Shown piece by piece: positions 32,391 through 42,527 of a stretch of DNA of 64,000 nt (position 1 is its first letter; every line of letters begins with the position of its first letter). The stretch covers positions 186,001 to 250,000 of the forward strand of contig JALHMB010000008.1 of NCBI GenBank assembly GCA_022844275.1. The letters are read 5' to 3'. The stretch is from Hyphomicrobiaceae bacterium. GTDB taxonomy: Bacteria; Pseudomonadota; Alphaproteobacteria; Rhizobiales; Hyphomicrobiaceae. Under the pieces are notes generated by a model. The model worked only from the letters and a program-made list of their open reading frames with translations, had not been told where the DNA came from and did not search any database. Both the position numbers and the translations under genes were made by a program.

Positions 32391-34832
32391 CTACGACTGC
32401 GGTGCGATCGTCAGAACGTGCTCCGCCTTGCCGGGCAGGAACGGCGTCGGCGACCCCTTCACCCAGGCATCGTGCCCGGCGCGCCAGAACGGCGAGAGGA
32501 AATGGCCGCTCTGGCCGGCGGGCTGATGAATGAAGCCATCCTTCTCGTAGCCCGGCGATACGGCCATGCGTTGCGAAGCACCGAAGGCCGGACGCTGCAC
32601 GCGCGGCATGTCGTCGTCGCCGGGAAGCGGCTCGTCCGGCATACACAAGATGCGCTTTGCTGCATCGGGCAGTGCGCGTGCCAGTGGATGGCAGATCGAC
32701 GATCCACGATTGAAATCGCCCCATGAACCGAAGGTGCCGTTCGCCCTGACGATCGCAGGATCGCGAGCGACATCACGCGCAGCCGCAGCGAGCAACTCAT
32801 CCCAAGAGTTATGACCTGCAGTCAGCAGATGCGCGGGTTTCGTCGTGACGAGCGACCAGAGCCAGCCATCGGTCTGACCAAGTCGAATCTGTCCGGCGCC
32901 ATGTGCAGTCGCCTCGGGGAATACGCTGAGCAGCATCGAAGTCACGCGACGCTCGACGGTATCGCGGAACCGGCGCGTTGCGAAAAAGCTGACGGAATCG
33001 ACGGACGCGCGCCCTTCCCATTTCTGCGTCGCCGTCTCGAGCCGCGCGAGAAGCGGATCCCCACCCGTTCCCGCGAGCACCGTGCGCAAAAGCTTCCACC
33101 AGCGCTCGAGATAGATCGCGCGGTCGTCGAGTTCGATCGCAAGAATGTCACTCTCGGTGAATTGCTGGCGCGCCATGAGCGCATCACGGATCTGCTGCGC
33201 CCGCGCGCTTTGATCGCGGCCGATATAGCCGAAGCTAAGTCCTCGCGGGCTTGCATCCACGCGGTTGTTGGCCGTCCACATGCGCCCCGACTGCGGATCG
33301 CGCAACTCAGGCAGGCCCGCTGTCTTCAGCGGCCAGGGCGGACATGCGCCTGCGGGAACGACCACGCGCTCGATGCCTTCACGATTGCACGGCGCCTGCC
33401 AGTCCGGCAGCGAGCCGAGCAGACGCCAGCCGATGCGGCCGGCGCTGTCCCCACCGACGAGGTTCTGCACCGGCGTACCCGCGCGATCGGCGATTGAGAA
33501 AAGTTCATCGAGATTGCACGCCCATCCGAATTCCGCAAGGCCGCTGCCGATGGCCCCCGAAAGGTGCGCTGCCCACCGCAGTGCCAGCAAGCTTCCATCC
33601 GGCTGCTGGCGCAGAATTGGTCCCCAGTCTGTCTCTCGGACGACGAGCACCTCGGGCGCCGCGCCCGCGACTTCGATCGTCTCGCGGTGTTCGGTGATCC
33701 CGCACTGCGTCGGCGCGCCGGTACATGGAGGCATGAGTGCCCACTGCGAGGCATCGGCATAGCCGTTGGTTACGGCCCAGGCCACGTGGCCCGTACTGCC
33801 TGCGATTACGCCGGGAATGCCGGGAAAGGTGAAGCCCGTCACGTCGATCCGCCCGCCAGGCGCGCGCTCGTCGCGATAGATCAGCCGCGCGCGGAACCAG
33901 ACGCCGGGTGAACGGAGCCCGAGGTGCATGTCACCGCCGACAATGGCTCGGCCGTCCTTGGTCAGCGCGCCGGCCACAGCGAGGTTGTTGCTGCCAGGTG
34001 CGCTTTCATTTGCTGTGACTGCACCTGATTTGTTGATGGGTGGCAGACGGCTGAGATCGATCGCATCCGCACCGGGCAGAGGCGCATCGCCGAGGCCTTC
34101 GCCGACGAGAGGGGCATCCCACGACGTGCCGCCATGATTCAGCATGGCGAAGAGCGGCGCCGGCAATGACAGACTGAGCCGCCACAAGGCCAAGCGCGCA
34201 AACGGATGATACCCCTGCAAATCGAAGTAGAGCGCGTGGGCAGCAAGCACCGTATCCTCGGCTGTCCATTCCGCGGGCCGCTTGCGCAGGAGCAGATAGG
34301 GCCAGGGCCGCACCGACAGTGCATTCAGCCCGGCATTGGCACCAGCTGCGTAAGCCTCCAGTAGCGGGCGCCGCCTGCCGAGCAGGTCGGCCTCGCTGGT
34401 GTGCTTCGAGACGCGGGCGCGCATCCGGTGCACGCGGCGCTCGCGATCCATGGGAAGTGCTGCGGGCCCGAGGAGCGCCGACATCTCGCCGGCAGAGCTG
34501 CGCCGGGCAAGGTCCATTTCGAAGTAGCGCTCCTGCGCATGAACGAAGCCGAGTGCGCGCACGGCATCGGCTTCGGTTCCCGCCTCGATGGTGACGACGC
34601 CGAGCGCGTCACGCGAGATCGTCACGGGGTAATTGTAGTCCGGCAGCTTCACCTCGCCGTCGAGCTGAGCAAGGCTGCCGCGCAAGCCTTGCCAGACCGA
34701 CAGAGCGCCGATCAGCGCGAGCGCGACGAGCCCCAGCACAGCACGTTTCAGCCACTTCGCCCATCGTCGCGGCGCTGGCCGTACGGGCACATGCAGGTCG
34801 GGACCGGGACGCGGTGGGCTGTCGGACGTCAT
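32391..34832 (-). CDS. Penicillin acylase family (Ntn) amidohydrolase
   Basis: An 813-residue precursor of the penicillin/acyl-homoserine-lactone acylase family. A membrane or signal segment lies at about 30-47 (RAVLGLVALALIGALSVW). The alpha part includes QERYFEMDLARR. The self-cleavage and catalytic nucleophile is the Ser of APGSNNLAVAG, near residue 281, which becomes the N terminus of the beta chain. TFPGIPGVIAGSTGHVAWAVTNGYAD and NRVDASPRG in the beta chain follow the family. It hydrolyses an amide bond outside the cytoplasm; N-acyl amino acids, acyl-homoserine lactones or beta-lactams are all possible. Convergent with the acyl-CoA ligase, stops 15 bp apart. Confidence 0.92.
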   Translation of the reverse strand: MTSDSPPRPGPDLHVPVRPAPRRWAKWLKRAVLGLVALALIGALSVWQGLRGSLAQLDGEVKLPDYNYPVTISRDALGVVTIEAGTEADAVRALGFVHAQERYFEMDLARRSSAGEMSALLGPAALPMDRERRVHRMRARVSKHTSEADLLGRRRPLLEAYAAGANAGLNALSVRPWPYLLLRKRPAEWTAEDTVLAAHALYFDLQGYHPFARLALWRLSLSLPAPLFAMLNHGGTSWDAPLVGEGLGDAPLPGADAIDLSRLPPINKSGAVTANESAPGSNNLAVAGALTKDGRAIVGGDMHLGLRSPGVWFRARLIYRDERAPGGRIDVTGFTFPGIPGVIAGSTGHVAWAVTNGYADASQWALMPPCTGAPTQCGITEHRETIEVAGAAPEVLVVRETDWGPILRQQPDGSLLALRWAAHLSGAIGSGLAEFGWACNLDELFSIADRAGTPVQNLVGGDSAGRIGWRLLGSLPDWQAPCNREGIERVVVPAGACPPWPLKTAGLPELRDPQSGRMWTANNRVDASPRGLSFGYIGRDQSARAQQIRDALMARQQFTESDILAIELDDRAIYLERWWKLLRTVLAGTGGDPLLARLETATQKWEGRASVDSVSFFATRRFRDTVERRVTSMLLSVFPEATAHGAGQIRLGQTDGWLWSLVTTKPAHLLTAGHNSWDELLAAAARDVARDPAIVRANGTFGSWGDFNRGSSICHPLARALPDAAKRILCMPDEPLPGDDDMPRVQRPAFGASQRMAVSPGYEKDGFIHQPAGQSGHFLSPFWRAGHDAWVKGSPTPFLPGKAEHVLTIAPQS

Positions 34833-34994
34833 TGGCGACGGGCTCGCTAGGGCGACTGCAGAGTGGGTCAGATAGGGCTCGTGTGCCTTCGATTCAGCCC
34901 TATGTCACGCGCCACCCCCTGGCCAATCGGGCTGACCCCTCAAATCCTTCGCAGAACGCATCTTTCTACCTTCTTCTATCACGGACTCGTGAAT

Positions 34995-35029
34995 ATTTCA
35001 TTCGGTTGACTAATTCAATCGAATGAAAT
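34995..35029. promoter_or_regulatory. CecR-type operator, 10+10 bp inverted repeat
   Basis: ATTTCATTCG (34995-35004) and CGAATGAAAT (35020-35029) are perfect inverted arms around a 15-nt AT-rich centre that is itself nearly symmetric (GTTGA-N5-TCAAT). It ends 11 bp before the first codon of the CecR-like regulator, so it must overlap the promoter or transcript start. Autoregulation is inferred. Confidence 0.75.
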
Positions 35030-35040
35030 AAGCCACCCAC

Positions 35041-35748
35041 ATGAAAGAACCGATCAAAACAGCTTCTGACCCCAACGCCTCCGCCGGCGAGCGCGGCGAT
35101 GCCACGCGCCAGAAGCTTCTGAACGCTGCGATCGACGTGTTCGGCCAATACGGCTTCGACGGTACGACAACGCGGGCTCTTGCCTCGGCAGCGGGCGTCA
35201 ACCTCCAGGCCATCCCGTACTATTTCGGCGGCAAGGAAGGCCTCTATCTAGCCGCGGCCGAGCATCTCGCGAGCCTGATTTCGAGTCACGTCGGCGCCCG
35301 GCGCCAGCAGGTCCAGGCCCGCCTCGCCGAGATCCAGAGCGAGGGGCGGCCCCCCACGCGCGATGAGGCTCGCGAACTGCTGACAACCCTCCTGCACACG
35401 CTCGCGGAGGTCATGGTCAGCGAGAGGTCGCGCCCCTGGGCCCGCTTTCTCATCCGCGAGCAGATGGAGCCGACCCAGGCCTTTGACAAAGTCTACGAGG
35501 CCGTCATGCGGCCCATGCTCGAGGCCGTCCGCCGGCTCGTCGGCGTACTTCTGGAAGACGCGCCGACATCCGAGCGCGTGCGTCTCAGATCTCTCTCGCT
35601 CATCGGCAGTTTGATGATCTTCCGCGTCGCGAATGCGGCTGCGCTCCGTCAGCTCGAATGGAACGAGATGGGGCCCAGGGAACTCGATGCCATCCGTGGG
35701 AACATCACTGACATCGTGCGCTCGCTCCATGGTGGAGGCGTAAAATGA
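35041..35748 (+). CDS. cecR: CecR-type TetR regulator (DUF1956 C-terminal domain)
   Basis: A 235-residue TetR regulator. The DNA-binding part is [47 protein letters not shown] in shortened outline, with [12 protein letters not shown] the hallmark of the CecR/YbiH group; the C-terminal domain with [20 protein letters not shown] is DUF1956. In E. coli CecR controls the ybhGFSR exporter, and the same gene order follows here. No ribosome site precedes the ATG at 35041 and only 11 nt separate it from the inverted repeat, so the mRNA may be leaderless. The stop overlaps the next start. Confidence 0.92.
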   Translation: MKEPIKTASDPNASAGERGDATRQKLLNAAIDVFGQYGFDGTTTRALASAAGVNLQAIPYYFGGKEGLYLAAAEHLASLISSHVGARRQQVQARLAEIQSEGRPPTRDEARELLTTLLHTLAEVMVSERSRPWARFLIREQMEPTQAFDKVYEAVMRPMLEAVRRLVGVLLEDAPTSERVRLRSLSLIGSLMIFRVANAAALRQLEWNEMGPRELDAIRGNITDIVRSLHGGGVK

Positions 35749-36761
35749 ACAGGAAGGCCTTACCGATTGTCGCGCTCGCGCTCGCAGCCGTTGGCGCCAT
35801 CGCATGGTGGAGCGGTCTCCTCGGCTCCGGCGGCCGCGATCGCGGGGCCAATCTCACGCTCTACGGCAATGTCGACATCCGACAGGTGCAGCTCGGCTTC
35901 CGTGTCAGCGGCCGGCTAGGGGCGGCTCTTGTCGATGAGGGCGATGCGATCAAGGCCGGCGATCGGCTCGCGAGCCTCGACGCCCAGCCCTACCAGGACC
36001 AGATCCGCTTCGCCGAAGCACAACTTGCCTCCGCACACGCCACACTGCAGAAGCTCGAAGCCGGGCCGCGCGAAGCGGAGATCGATCAGGCGCGCGCCGT
36101 ACACCAGGAACGCGTTGCCGATCAGCAGAACGCCCAGCTCGTCTACGAACGCTCTGCGCGGCTGAGGCCCACCGGCGCGGTATCAGAGGCAGCTCTCGAC
36201 CAAGCCAAGGCCACGCGAGATATGGCGGTGGCGCGCACACAATCGTCTCTCGAAGCACTGCGTCTTCTCGAGCAGGGCACACGGGCCGAGGACATCGCCG
36301 CTGCACGCGCCAACGTCCAGGCGGCCGAAGCAAGCCTCGCTTCGGCACAAACATCGCTTCGGGATGCGGTTTTGATCGCACCCGCGGACGGCGTGATCCT
36401 ATCGCGCGTGCGCGAGCCCGGCGCCATCGTCTCGCCGAGCGATATCGTCTATGTGTTGTCACTATCCAAGCCGGTCTGGGTACGCGCCTACATCGCTGAA
36501 CCGAACCTCAGCCGCATTCACACCGGCATGAAGGTTGACGTTTTCTCCGACAGCTCGCCGGGTAAGCCCTACAGCGGCACGATCGGCTTCATTTCGCCCG
36601 TCGCCGAATTCACGCCGAAGTCCGTCGAGACGCCGGAGCTGCGAACCGACCTCGTCTATCGCCTGCGCGTCGTCGTTGATCCCGGCAGCAACGGCCTGCG
36701 CCAGGGCATGCCGGTGACCGTGCGGGTCCCCCTGGCCAAGGACAGCGCAGGTGGATCATGA
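35745..36761 (+). CDS. ybhG: HlyD-family membrane fusion protein of YbhFSR exporter
   Basis: Periplasmic adaptor of 338 residues. An N-terminal signal anchor ([21 protein letters not shown]) is followed by [23 protein letters not shown], the typical YbhG opening, then a lipoyl half, an Ala/Gln-rich coiled-coil hairpin ([21 protein letters not shown]), the second lipoyl half with [18 protein letters not shown] and a beta-barrel domain. It overlaps cecR and the ATPase gene by 4 nt each. Links the inner-membrane exporter to an outer-membrane channel. Confidence 0.92.
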   Translation: MNRKALPIVALALAAVGAIAWWSGLLGSGGRDRGANLTLYGNVDIRQVQLGFRVSGRLGAALVDEGDAIKAGDRLASLDAQPYQDQIRFAEAQLASAHATLQKLEAGPREAEIDQARAVHQERVADQQNAQLVYERSARLRPTGAVSEAALDQAKATRDMAVARTQSSLEALRLLEQGTRAEDIAAARANVQAAEASLASAQTSLRDAVLIAPADGVILSRVREPGAIVSPSDIVYVLSLSKPVWVRAYIAEPNLSRIHTGMKVDVFSDSSPGKPYSGTIGFISPVAEFTPKSVETPELRTDLVYRLRVVVDPGSNGLRQGMPVTVRVPLAKDSAGGS

Positions 36762-38515
36762 CAATCGCATCCGAAAGCGGTGCGGCGAAGCCTGACGCCA
36801 TCCGCATCGCCGGCATCACCAAGGCATTTGGCGACGCGACGCCAGCACTGGACGGCATCACCGCGAATATCCGCGCGGGCGAGATCACAGGCCTCGTCGG
36901 TCCGGACGGCGCCGGCAAGACCACCCTCATCCGGCTCATGACAGGCCTCATGCTGCCCGATGCAGGAACCATCGAGGTGCTCGGCTACGACACGCGCACC
37001 GATGCCGCGCGCATTCATTCAGCCATCGGCTACATGCCGCAACGATTCGGCCTCTACGAGGATCTCTCGGTGCAGGAGAACCTCGATCTCTATGCCGATC
37101 TGCGCGGCCTCCCGAAGTCGGAGCGCCCGGCCGTATTCGACGAGCTGCTGACCTTCACCGATCTCAAGCGCTTCACGACGCGGCTTTCCGGCAAGCTATC
37201 CGGCGGCATGAAACAGAAGCTCGGCCTCGCCTGTGCGCTGCTCAGGAAGCCGCGCGTGTTGCTGCTCGACGAGCCGGGCGTCGGTGTCGACCCGATCTCG
37301 CGGCGCGATCTGTGGAAGATGGTCGAGGCCTTGACGCAAGAAGGCATCGGCGTGCTCTGGTCGACGGCCTATCTCGACGAGGCGGAAGCCTGCGATCGCG
37401 TGCTTCTGCTCAACCAGGGCAAGCTCCTGTTCGTCGGTCCCCCTTCCGAGCTTACGTCGCGTGTCGAGGGCCGCACATTCAAGCTGTCGGGTGTTGCTGG
37501 ACGACGGCGCGCCGTGCTCGCGCGCGCGCTCGAGGATGATAGCGTCGTCGATGGCGTCATTCAGGGCGAGGCGATCCGCCTAGTCGTCGAGAACGCAGGC
37601 GATCCTCTCACGCAAGTCCTCGAGCAAGCAGGTCCGGACGCGCACATTGCGCCAACGCCTCCCCGCTTCGAGGATGCTTTCGTGGACATGCTCGGCGGCG
37701 GCCCCGGCGGCCGCTCCAAACTCGCCGAGGAGACACGCGCGCGCCCTGCCGATAGCGATCGCCCCGTCATCGTGGCCAAGGGCCTCACCAAGCAGTTCGG
37801 AGACTTCACAGCCGCCTCGAACATCACCTTCGATGTGCCGCGTGGTGAGATCTTCGGTCTGCTCGGGCCTAACGGCGCCGGCAAGTCGACCACCTTCAAG
37901 ATGCTGTGCGGCCTCCTGAAGCCCACCGCTGGTGAGGGCCGCGTCGCGGGCTTCGACCTCCGGCGCGACGGCGCCGAAGCGCGCAATCGGCTCGGTTACA
38001 TGGCGCAGAAGTTCTCGCTCTACGGCGATCTCAGTGTCGCCCAGAACCTCGATTTCTTCGCCGGCGTCTACGGTCTCTCCGGAGCGCGCAAGCGTGAACG
38101 CGTCGCGCTGATGACCGAGATATTCGACTTCGGACCGCACACAGCTCTCAATTCCAAGGATCTGCCGCTCGGTCTCAAGCAGCGCCTCGCACTCGCCTGC
38201 GCCGTGTTGCATGAGCCGGAAGCCCTCTTCCTCGACGAACCGACCTCCGGCGTCGATCCGATCACGCGGCGCGAGTTCTGGACGCACATCAATGGCCTCG
38301 TCGAGAAGGGCGTGACCGTACTCGTCACCACGCATTTCATGGACGAAGCCGAGTACTGCGACCGCATCACGCTGATCAATCGCGGCCAGGCGATTGCGCT
38401 CGGCACGCCCGACGAGCTCAAAGCGCGTGTCGCGACGCCCGAGATGCCCGATCCGACCATGGAAGATGCCTTCATCGCGCTCGTGCAGGGCTCGGCCGAA
38501 AGAGCTGCAGCATGA
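36758..38515 (+). CDS. ybhF: Duplicated ABC ATPase of YbhFSR exporter
   Basis: A 585-residue protein with two ABC ATPase domains in tandem. Domain 1 has Walker [17 protein letters not shown], signature [12 protein letters not shown] and Walker [21 protein letters not shown]. Domain 2 starts near residue 330 with [16 protein letters not shown], a degenerate signature [12 protein letters not shown], and [19 protein letters not shown]. In domain 1 the switch His is replaced ([12 protein letters not shown]), while domain 2 keeps [13 protein letters not shown]; this asymmetry is known in YbhF-type proteins. It powers the two permeases encoded next. Confidence 0.94.
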   Translation: MTIASESGAAKPDAIRIAGITKAFGDATPALDGITANIRAGEITGLVGPDGAGKTTLIRLMTGLMLPDAGTIEVLGYDTRTDAARIHSAIGYMPQRFGLYEDLSVQENLDLYADLRGLPKSERPAVFDELLTFTDLKRFTTRLSGKLSGGMKQKLGLACALLRKPRVLLLDEPGVGVDPISRRDLWKMVEALTQEGIGVLWSTAYLDEAEACDRVLLLNQGKLLFVGPPSELTSRVEGRTFKLSGVAGRRRAVLARALEDDSVVDGVIQGEAIRLVVENAGDPLTQVLEQAGPDAHIAPTPPRFEDAFVDMLGGGPGGRSKLAEETRARPADSDRPVIVAKGLTKQFGDFTAASNITFDVPRGEIFGLLGPNGAGKSTTFKMLCGLLKPTAGEGRVAGFDLRRDGAEARNRLGYMAQKFSLYGDLSVAQNLDFFAGVYGLSGARKRERVALMTEIFDFGPHTALNSKDLPLGLKQRLALACAVLHEPEALFLDEPTSGVDPITRREFWTHINGLVEKGVTVLVTTHFMDEAEYCDRITLINRGQAIALGTPDELKARVATPEMPDPTMEDAFIALVQGSAERAAA

Positions 38516-39666
38516 CGGACACGGCACACGGAGCCGCCGAGGCAGCACACAGCGGCACAGTCCGGCGTCTTGCATCGCTCGTGCGTAAGGAGAGCCTCCA
38601 GATTCTGCGCGACCCGAGCAGCATCCTGATCGCCTTCGTGCTTCCCGCCGTTCTGCTCTTCCTGTTCGGCTATGGTGTTTCGCTCGATATCCAGCGCACG
38701 CGCGTCGGCCTCGCCGTCGAAGTACAGACGCCGCTGACGCAGGATCTCGCCGCGAGCTTCCAGGCCTCGCGCTACTTCGATGTGTCGACGGGCCGCGACC
38801 GGCGCGCTTTCGAGGAGGATCTCGTCCTCGGTCGCATCCGCGGCATCATCGTCATCCCGGCGACCTTCACGTCCGATTTCGCGGCGCATACGAAGCCGAC
38901 GGTTCAGGTGATCGTCGACGGCTCCGAGCCCAATACTGCGAACTTCGTCCAGAATTACACCCAGGGCGTCGTTGCCAATTGGGCAGCTCTGCGCAGCGCC
39001 GAGACTATGGCGCAGCAGCCGGCCATCATCCCGGAGCCACGCTACTGGTTCAACGCTGAGCTCGAGAGCCGCAACTTCCTCGTGCCTGGATCGATCGCCA
39101 TCGTCATGGCGCTCGTTGGCACGCTGCTGACCTCGCTCGTTGTCGCCCGTGAATGGGAGCGGGGCACCATGGAGGCGATCATGGCGACGCCGGTGACCGC
39201 TGCCGAACTCGTTGCCGGCAAAATCCTCCCCTACTTCGTGCTTGGACTCGTCTCGATGACGCTCTGCGTCGCGGTCGCGGTTTTCCTGTTCGGCGTACCC
39301 TTCCGCGGCTCTCTGCTCGCTCTCTATGCTTTGAGCGCCAGCTTTCTCGTACCGGCGCTCGGACAGGGGCTTCTCATCTCCGCCGCGACAAAGAATCAGT
39401 TCCTCGCTTCACAGGTCGCACTGCTCTCGGCCTTCATGCCGGCCTTTCTGCTCTCCGGCTTCCTCTTCGAGATCAATTCCATGCCGACTGTGATCCAGTG
39501 GATCACGATCATCGTGCCCGCGCGCTACCTGATCCCGAGCCTGCAGACCGTATTTCTCGCCGGCGACATCTGGCCGATGTTCCTCGAAGCCATCGCGGTC
39601 ATGCTGGCAATGGGCGCGATCATGTTCCTTCTCGCGGCGCGCAGCACCAGGAAGAGGATCGCGTGA
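38512..39666 (+). CDS. ybhS: ABC-2 type permease YbhS
   Basis: Permease of 384 residues. The N terminus RLASLVRKESLQILRDPSSILIAFVLPAVLLFLFGYGVSLD is the ABC-2 opening, with one helix, then a large periplasmic domain, then five helices including IAIVMALVGTLLTSLVVAREWERGTMEAIMATPV, a loop and helix diagnostic of the family. It overlaps the ATPase gene by 4 nt. Pairs with YbhR; substrates of E. coli YbhFSR include drugs and cations, but those of this pump are unknown. Confidence 0.93.
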   Translation: MTDTAHGAAEAAHSGTVRRLASLVRKESLQILRDPSSILIAFVLPAVLLFLFGYGVSLDIQRTRVGLAVEVQTPLTQDLAASFQASRYFDVSTGRDRRAFEEDLVLGRIRGIIVIPATFTSDFAAHTKPTVQVIVDGSEPNTANFVQNYTQGVVANWAALRSAETMAQQPAIIPEPRYWFNAELESRNFLVPGSIAIVMALVGTLLTSLVVAREWERGTMEAIMATPVTAAELVAGKILPYFVLGLVSMTLCVAVAVFLFGVPFRGSLLALYALSASFLVPALGQGLLISAATKNQFLASQVALLSAFMPAFLLSGFLFEINSMPTVIQWITIIVPARYLIPSLQTVFLAGDIWPMFLEAIAVMLAMGAIMFLLAARSTRKRIA

Positions 39667-39667
39667 C

Positions 39668-40777
39668 ATGTGGATCCGGCTCAAAGCCCTGATCATCAAG
39701 GAGCTGCTGGCGATTCTGCGCGACCCCAGAAGCCGCATGATCCTGATAGGTCCACCGATCGTCCAGCTTCTCGTGTTCTCCTACGCGGCGACGCTCGAAG
39801 TGCGCAATGTCGACGTCATCGTGCTGAACCGCGACTCCGGCCGCTGGGGTCACGAGCTCGTCCAGCGGATCGATGGCGCACCGACCTTCCGCCGCATCTT
39901 CCATGCGCAGTTGCCTGCAGCATTGCAGGACTCGATCGATCTTCAGAGCGCCATCGCCGCCATCCACATCGGCCCGACCTTCTCGCGCGATATCGAGGCC
40001 GGTCGCTCGGCGGACGTGCAGATCATCCTCGATGGACGCCGCTCGAACGCCTCGCAGATTGTCGGCGGCTATCTCAATCAGATCGTCGCTAGCCTTGCCG
40101 CCGACACGCCGGCGGGCCGTCGAGTAACCGATGCCGGCGTCAACGTCGTGCCGCGCAACTGGTTCAACCCGAACCTCATCTTCCAATGGTTCATGGTGCC
40201 TAATCTGATCGCGAGCATCGCCCTGATCATCGGGCTTGTCGTGACCGCGCTGTCGATTGCGCGCGAGCGCGAGCTTGGCACATTCGACCAGCTCATGGTC
40301 TCGCCCCTCCGTACGCACGAGATCCTGATCGGCAAACTGACACCTCCGATGATCATCGGGGTCTTCCACATCACGATCTATATTCTGGCGGCGATTTTCG
40401 TCTTCGGCATCCCACTGCGCGGATCTCTCGTGCTGCTCTATGGCAGCGCGATATTCTATCTCGCCTCGGTCGTCGGGCTCGGCCTCTTCATTTCCGCTCT
40501 CTCGATGACACAGCAGCAGGCCATTCTCGGCGCCTTCCTGGTCATGGTACCGGCGATGCTGCTCTCGGGCTTCGCGACGCCAATCGAAAATATGCCCGGG
40601 TGGCTGCAGCACGTGACGATCGTCAATCCGCTGCGCTATTTCCTCGTCGTCGTGAAGGGCGTATTTCTCAAGGACATCCCCCTGAGCGAAGTCGCGCGCA
40701 ATACGCTACCGTTGGCAATCATCGCGCTATTTACGCTGAGTGCCGCCGCTTGGCTCTTCCGCCGCCGACTTGAATAG
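39668..40777 (+). CDS. ybhR: ABC-2 type permease YbhR
   Basis: Second permease, 369 residues, with the same layout as YbhS: IKELLAILRDPRSRMILIGPPIVQLLVFSYAATLEV, a periplasmic domain (about 60-170) and five helices, among them MVPNLIASIALIIGLVVTALSIARERELGTFDQLMVSPL. It starts 2 nt after the ybhS stop. Last gene of the cecR-ybhGFSR operon; the next gene is convergent with only 20 bp between. Confidence 0.93.
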   Translation: MWIRLKALIIKELLAILRDPRSRMILIGPPIVQLLVFSYAATLEVRNVDVIVLNRDSGRWGHELVQRIDGAPTFRRIFHAQLPAALQDSIDLQSAIAAIHIGPTFSRDIEAGRSADVQIILDGRRSNASQIVGGYLNQIVASLAADTPAGRRVTDAGVNVVPRNWFNPNLIFQWFMVPNLIASIALIIGLVVTALSIARERELGTFDQLMVSPLRTHEILIGKLTPPMIIGVFHITIYILAAIFVFGIPLRGSLVLLYGSAIFYLASVVGLGLFISALSMTQQQAILGAFLVMVPAMLLSGFATPIENMPGWLQHVTIVNPLRYFLVVVKGVFLKDIPLSEVARNTLPLAIIALFTLSAAAWLFRRRLE

Positions 40778-40797
40778 TGCTTCTCGGGGTCGCAAGG

Positions 40798-41097
40798 TCA
40801 GACGTCGTCTTCGCCCGGATGGCCGCCCTCGCCCTCCCACTTGCCGAGCGCGCGCACCTCGCGGCTGTTGAACCTCAACCGCACACCAACGCCGCCGCCA
40901 TTCTCAGGGATGAATACGGCGCCACCCTCCTCCATCGCCGCCTGCAGCTTGTGCAGCACGTCATCGGCTGGGATCTCGCGGCCGATCTCTAGAGCGGCGA
41001 TCGTCGCGACGCTGACCCCGCTATCCCTCGCCAGTTCCTCGCGCGACCACTGGATCAACGCGCGGGCGGCGCGGCATAGCGGACCGGTTAAAGGCAT
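40798..41097 (-). CDS. Small XRE-type helix-turn-helix protein
   Basis: A 99-residue regulator with a single XRE helix-turn-helix: ARALIQWSREELARDSGVSVATIAALEIG, about residues 11-39. The tail GAVFIPENGGGVGVRLRF is common in short XRE proteins of rhizobia. The ATG at 41097 has GGAGA 7 nt upstream and is preferred over a GTG at 41103. Target genes unknown. It faces the end of the ybh operon. Confidence 0.85.
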   Translation of the reverse strand: MPLTGPLCRAARALIQWSREELARDSGVSVATIAALEIGREIPADDVLHKLQAAMEEGGAVFIPENGGGVGVRLRFNSREVRALGKWEGEGGHPGEDDV

Positions 41098-41171
41098 CCT
41101 CACGTCTCCGGCTCAGGCAACTGCCGGCAAGCATAACCCGAGGCGCTCAGGCTCGACACTATACGACAGGA

Positions 41172-41336
41172 TTACTCAGGGAATGGGTATACGAGCGCGT
41201 ATAGCGCCGCGAGAAGAACGATGGCGATGAGCAGGGAGATTAGCAACACGCGCAGATTCATCCGCCGCTGGTCACCCTGCCGCGCTTCCACCGTCGTTTT
41301 CACTTTCGGCCGTTCTATCGTTTCGTGTTTTTCCAT
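41172..41336 (-). CDS. Small single-helix membrane protein, EARQG type
   Basis: A 54-residue protein, start ATG at 41336 with AGGAGG 6 nt upstream. A polar N-terminal part ending TTVEARQGDQRR is followed by one membrane helix, LLISLLIAIVLLAALYALV. Short proteins with an EARQG motif ahead of a single helix are frequent in Hyphomicrobiales and have no assigned function. It may share a transcript with the XRE gene 74 bp downstream. Confidence 0.7.
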   Translation of the reverse strand: MEKHETIERPKVKTTVEARQGDQRRMNLRVLLISLLIAIVLLAALYALVYPFPE

Positions 41337-41529
41337 GGCAGCCTCCTGCATCTGTCTGTAACGCGGGCGCACACGTCAGGTTCCGGCACCACGGGGTCCG
41401 GCAGGCCTCACATGCGGGGGAAGAGGTTGACGGGGGCCAGGGTTCACCCGCAATGTTGCGACCGCGAACATCAATCTCCGATACGGAAGTCGTCCGCTGC
41501 CGCTCGAGCGTGCAATGGCGCGGAATCCG

Positions 41530-42489
41530 ATGCCCGACCAAGGACAGCGCAGTCCCATGGAAAGCTCGCCGAACAGTACCCTGCAGTCCCCCGGCCCGAC
41601 GTCGCGCGTGTTCTTCTCGCAGCGCCTGCGTCTGCACTATGTGGACTGGGGTAACAGCTCGGCGCCGCCGCTCATTCTGCTGCACGGCGGGCGCGATCAC
41701 TGCCGCAATTGGGACTGGGTGGCCGAGCGCCTGCGCCGCGACTGGCATGTCATCGCCCCGGATCTGCGCGGGCATGGTGACAGTGAATGGTCGCGCACCG
41801 GCACGTACAGCATGATCGGCTACATCTACGATCTCGCGCAGCTCATTCATCAGCTCAAGCTGGCGCCGGTGACGGTCGTCGCGCATTCGCTCGGCGGCAA
41901 CATCGCGATCCGTTACGCCGGCATATATCCCGAAAACACCGCGCGACTCGTCGCCATCGAGGGGCTCGGCCCCTCGCCAAAGAAGCACGCCGAGCGCTAC
42001 GGCAAGCCGATCGACCAGCGCATGGCCAGCTGGATCGAGGACCAGCGCAAGCTCGCCGGCCGTCTGCCGCGCCGCTACCCGACCATCGAGGACGCCTATG
42101 CCCGCATGCATGAAGAGAACAAGCACCTTTCGCCCGAGCAGGCGCGCCATCTGACGGTGCACGGCATCAACCAGAACGAGGACGGCACCTATAGCTGGAA
42201 GTTCGACAACTACGTGCGCTCGTGGCCGCCCGATGACATCGATATGACGGATCTCGAGCGCCTGTGGTCGCGCATCACCTGCCCGACGCTCCTCGTCTAC
42301 GGCAAGGAGAGCTGGGCATCCGACCCGCGCGAGGACGGCCGCATCCAGCATTTCAAGAGCGCGACGGTCGCCCGCTTCGAGCACGCCGGCCACTGGGTCC
42401 ACCACGACCGCCTCAGCGACTTCATGACCCTCATCGAGCCCTTCATCAAAGGCAAACCGCTGCCACAGGGCATCGCAGGCGTGACCTGA
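41530..42489 (+). CDS. Alpha/beta hydrolase
   Basis: Alpha/beta-fold hydrolase of 319 residues. The oxyanion region is LILLHGGRDHCRNWD, the nucleophile elbow is VVAHSLGGNIAIRYAG with the catalytic Ser, and the terminal His lies in FEHAGHWVHHDR; the acid is probably the Asp near TCPTLLVYGKESWASD. The start is uncertain among ATG 41515, 41530 and 41557. It is 38 bp upstream of a second alpha/beta hydrolase of different sequence. The substrate, likely an ester or C-C bonded ring-cleavage product, is unknown. Confidence 0.85.
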   Translation: MPDQGQRSPMESSPNSTLQSPGPTSRVFFSQRLRLHYVDWGNSSAPPLILLHGGRDHCRNWDWVAERLRRDWHVIAPDLRGHGDSEWSRTGTYSMIGYIYDLAQLIHQLKLAPVTVVAHSLGGNIAIRYAGIYPENTARLVAIEGLGPSPKKHAERYGKPIDQRMASWIEDQRKLAGRLPRRYPTIEDAYARMHEENKHLSPEQARHLTVHGINQNEDGTYSWKFDNYVRSWPPDDIDMTDLERLWSRITCPTLLVYGKESWASDPREDGRIQHFKSATVARFEHAGHWVHHDRLSDFMTLIEPFIKGKPLPQGIAGVT

Positions 42490-42527
42490 TCCGACAAACG
42501 AACAAGCACAACGCCAACCGGAGCCTC

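Noticed and set aside
39620-42405. Long minus-strand frames opposite ybhR and the first alpha/beta hydrolase (39620-40612 and 41272-42405)
   Set aside because: They are shadows of well-supported plus-strand genes; the second would also run through the start of the small EARQG protein gene.
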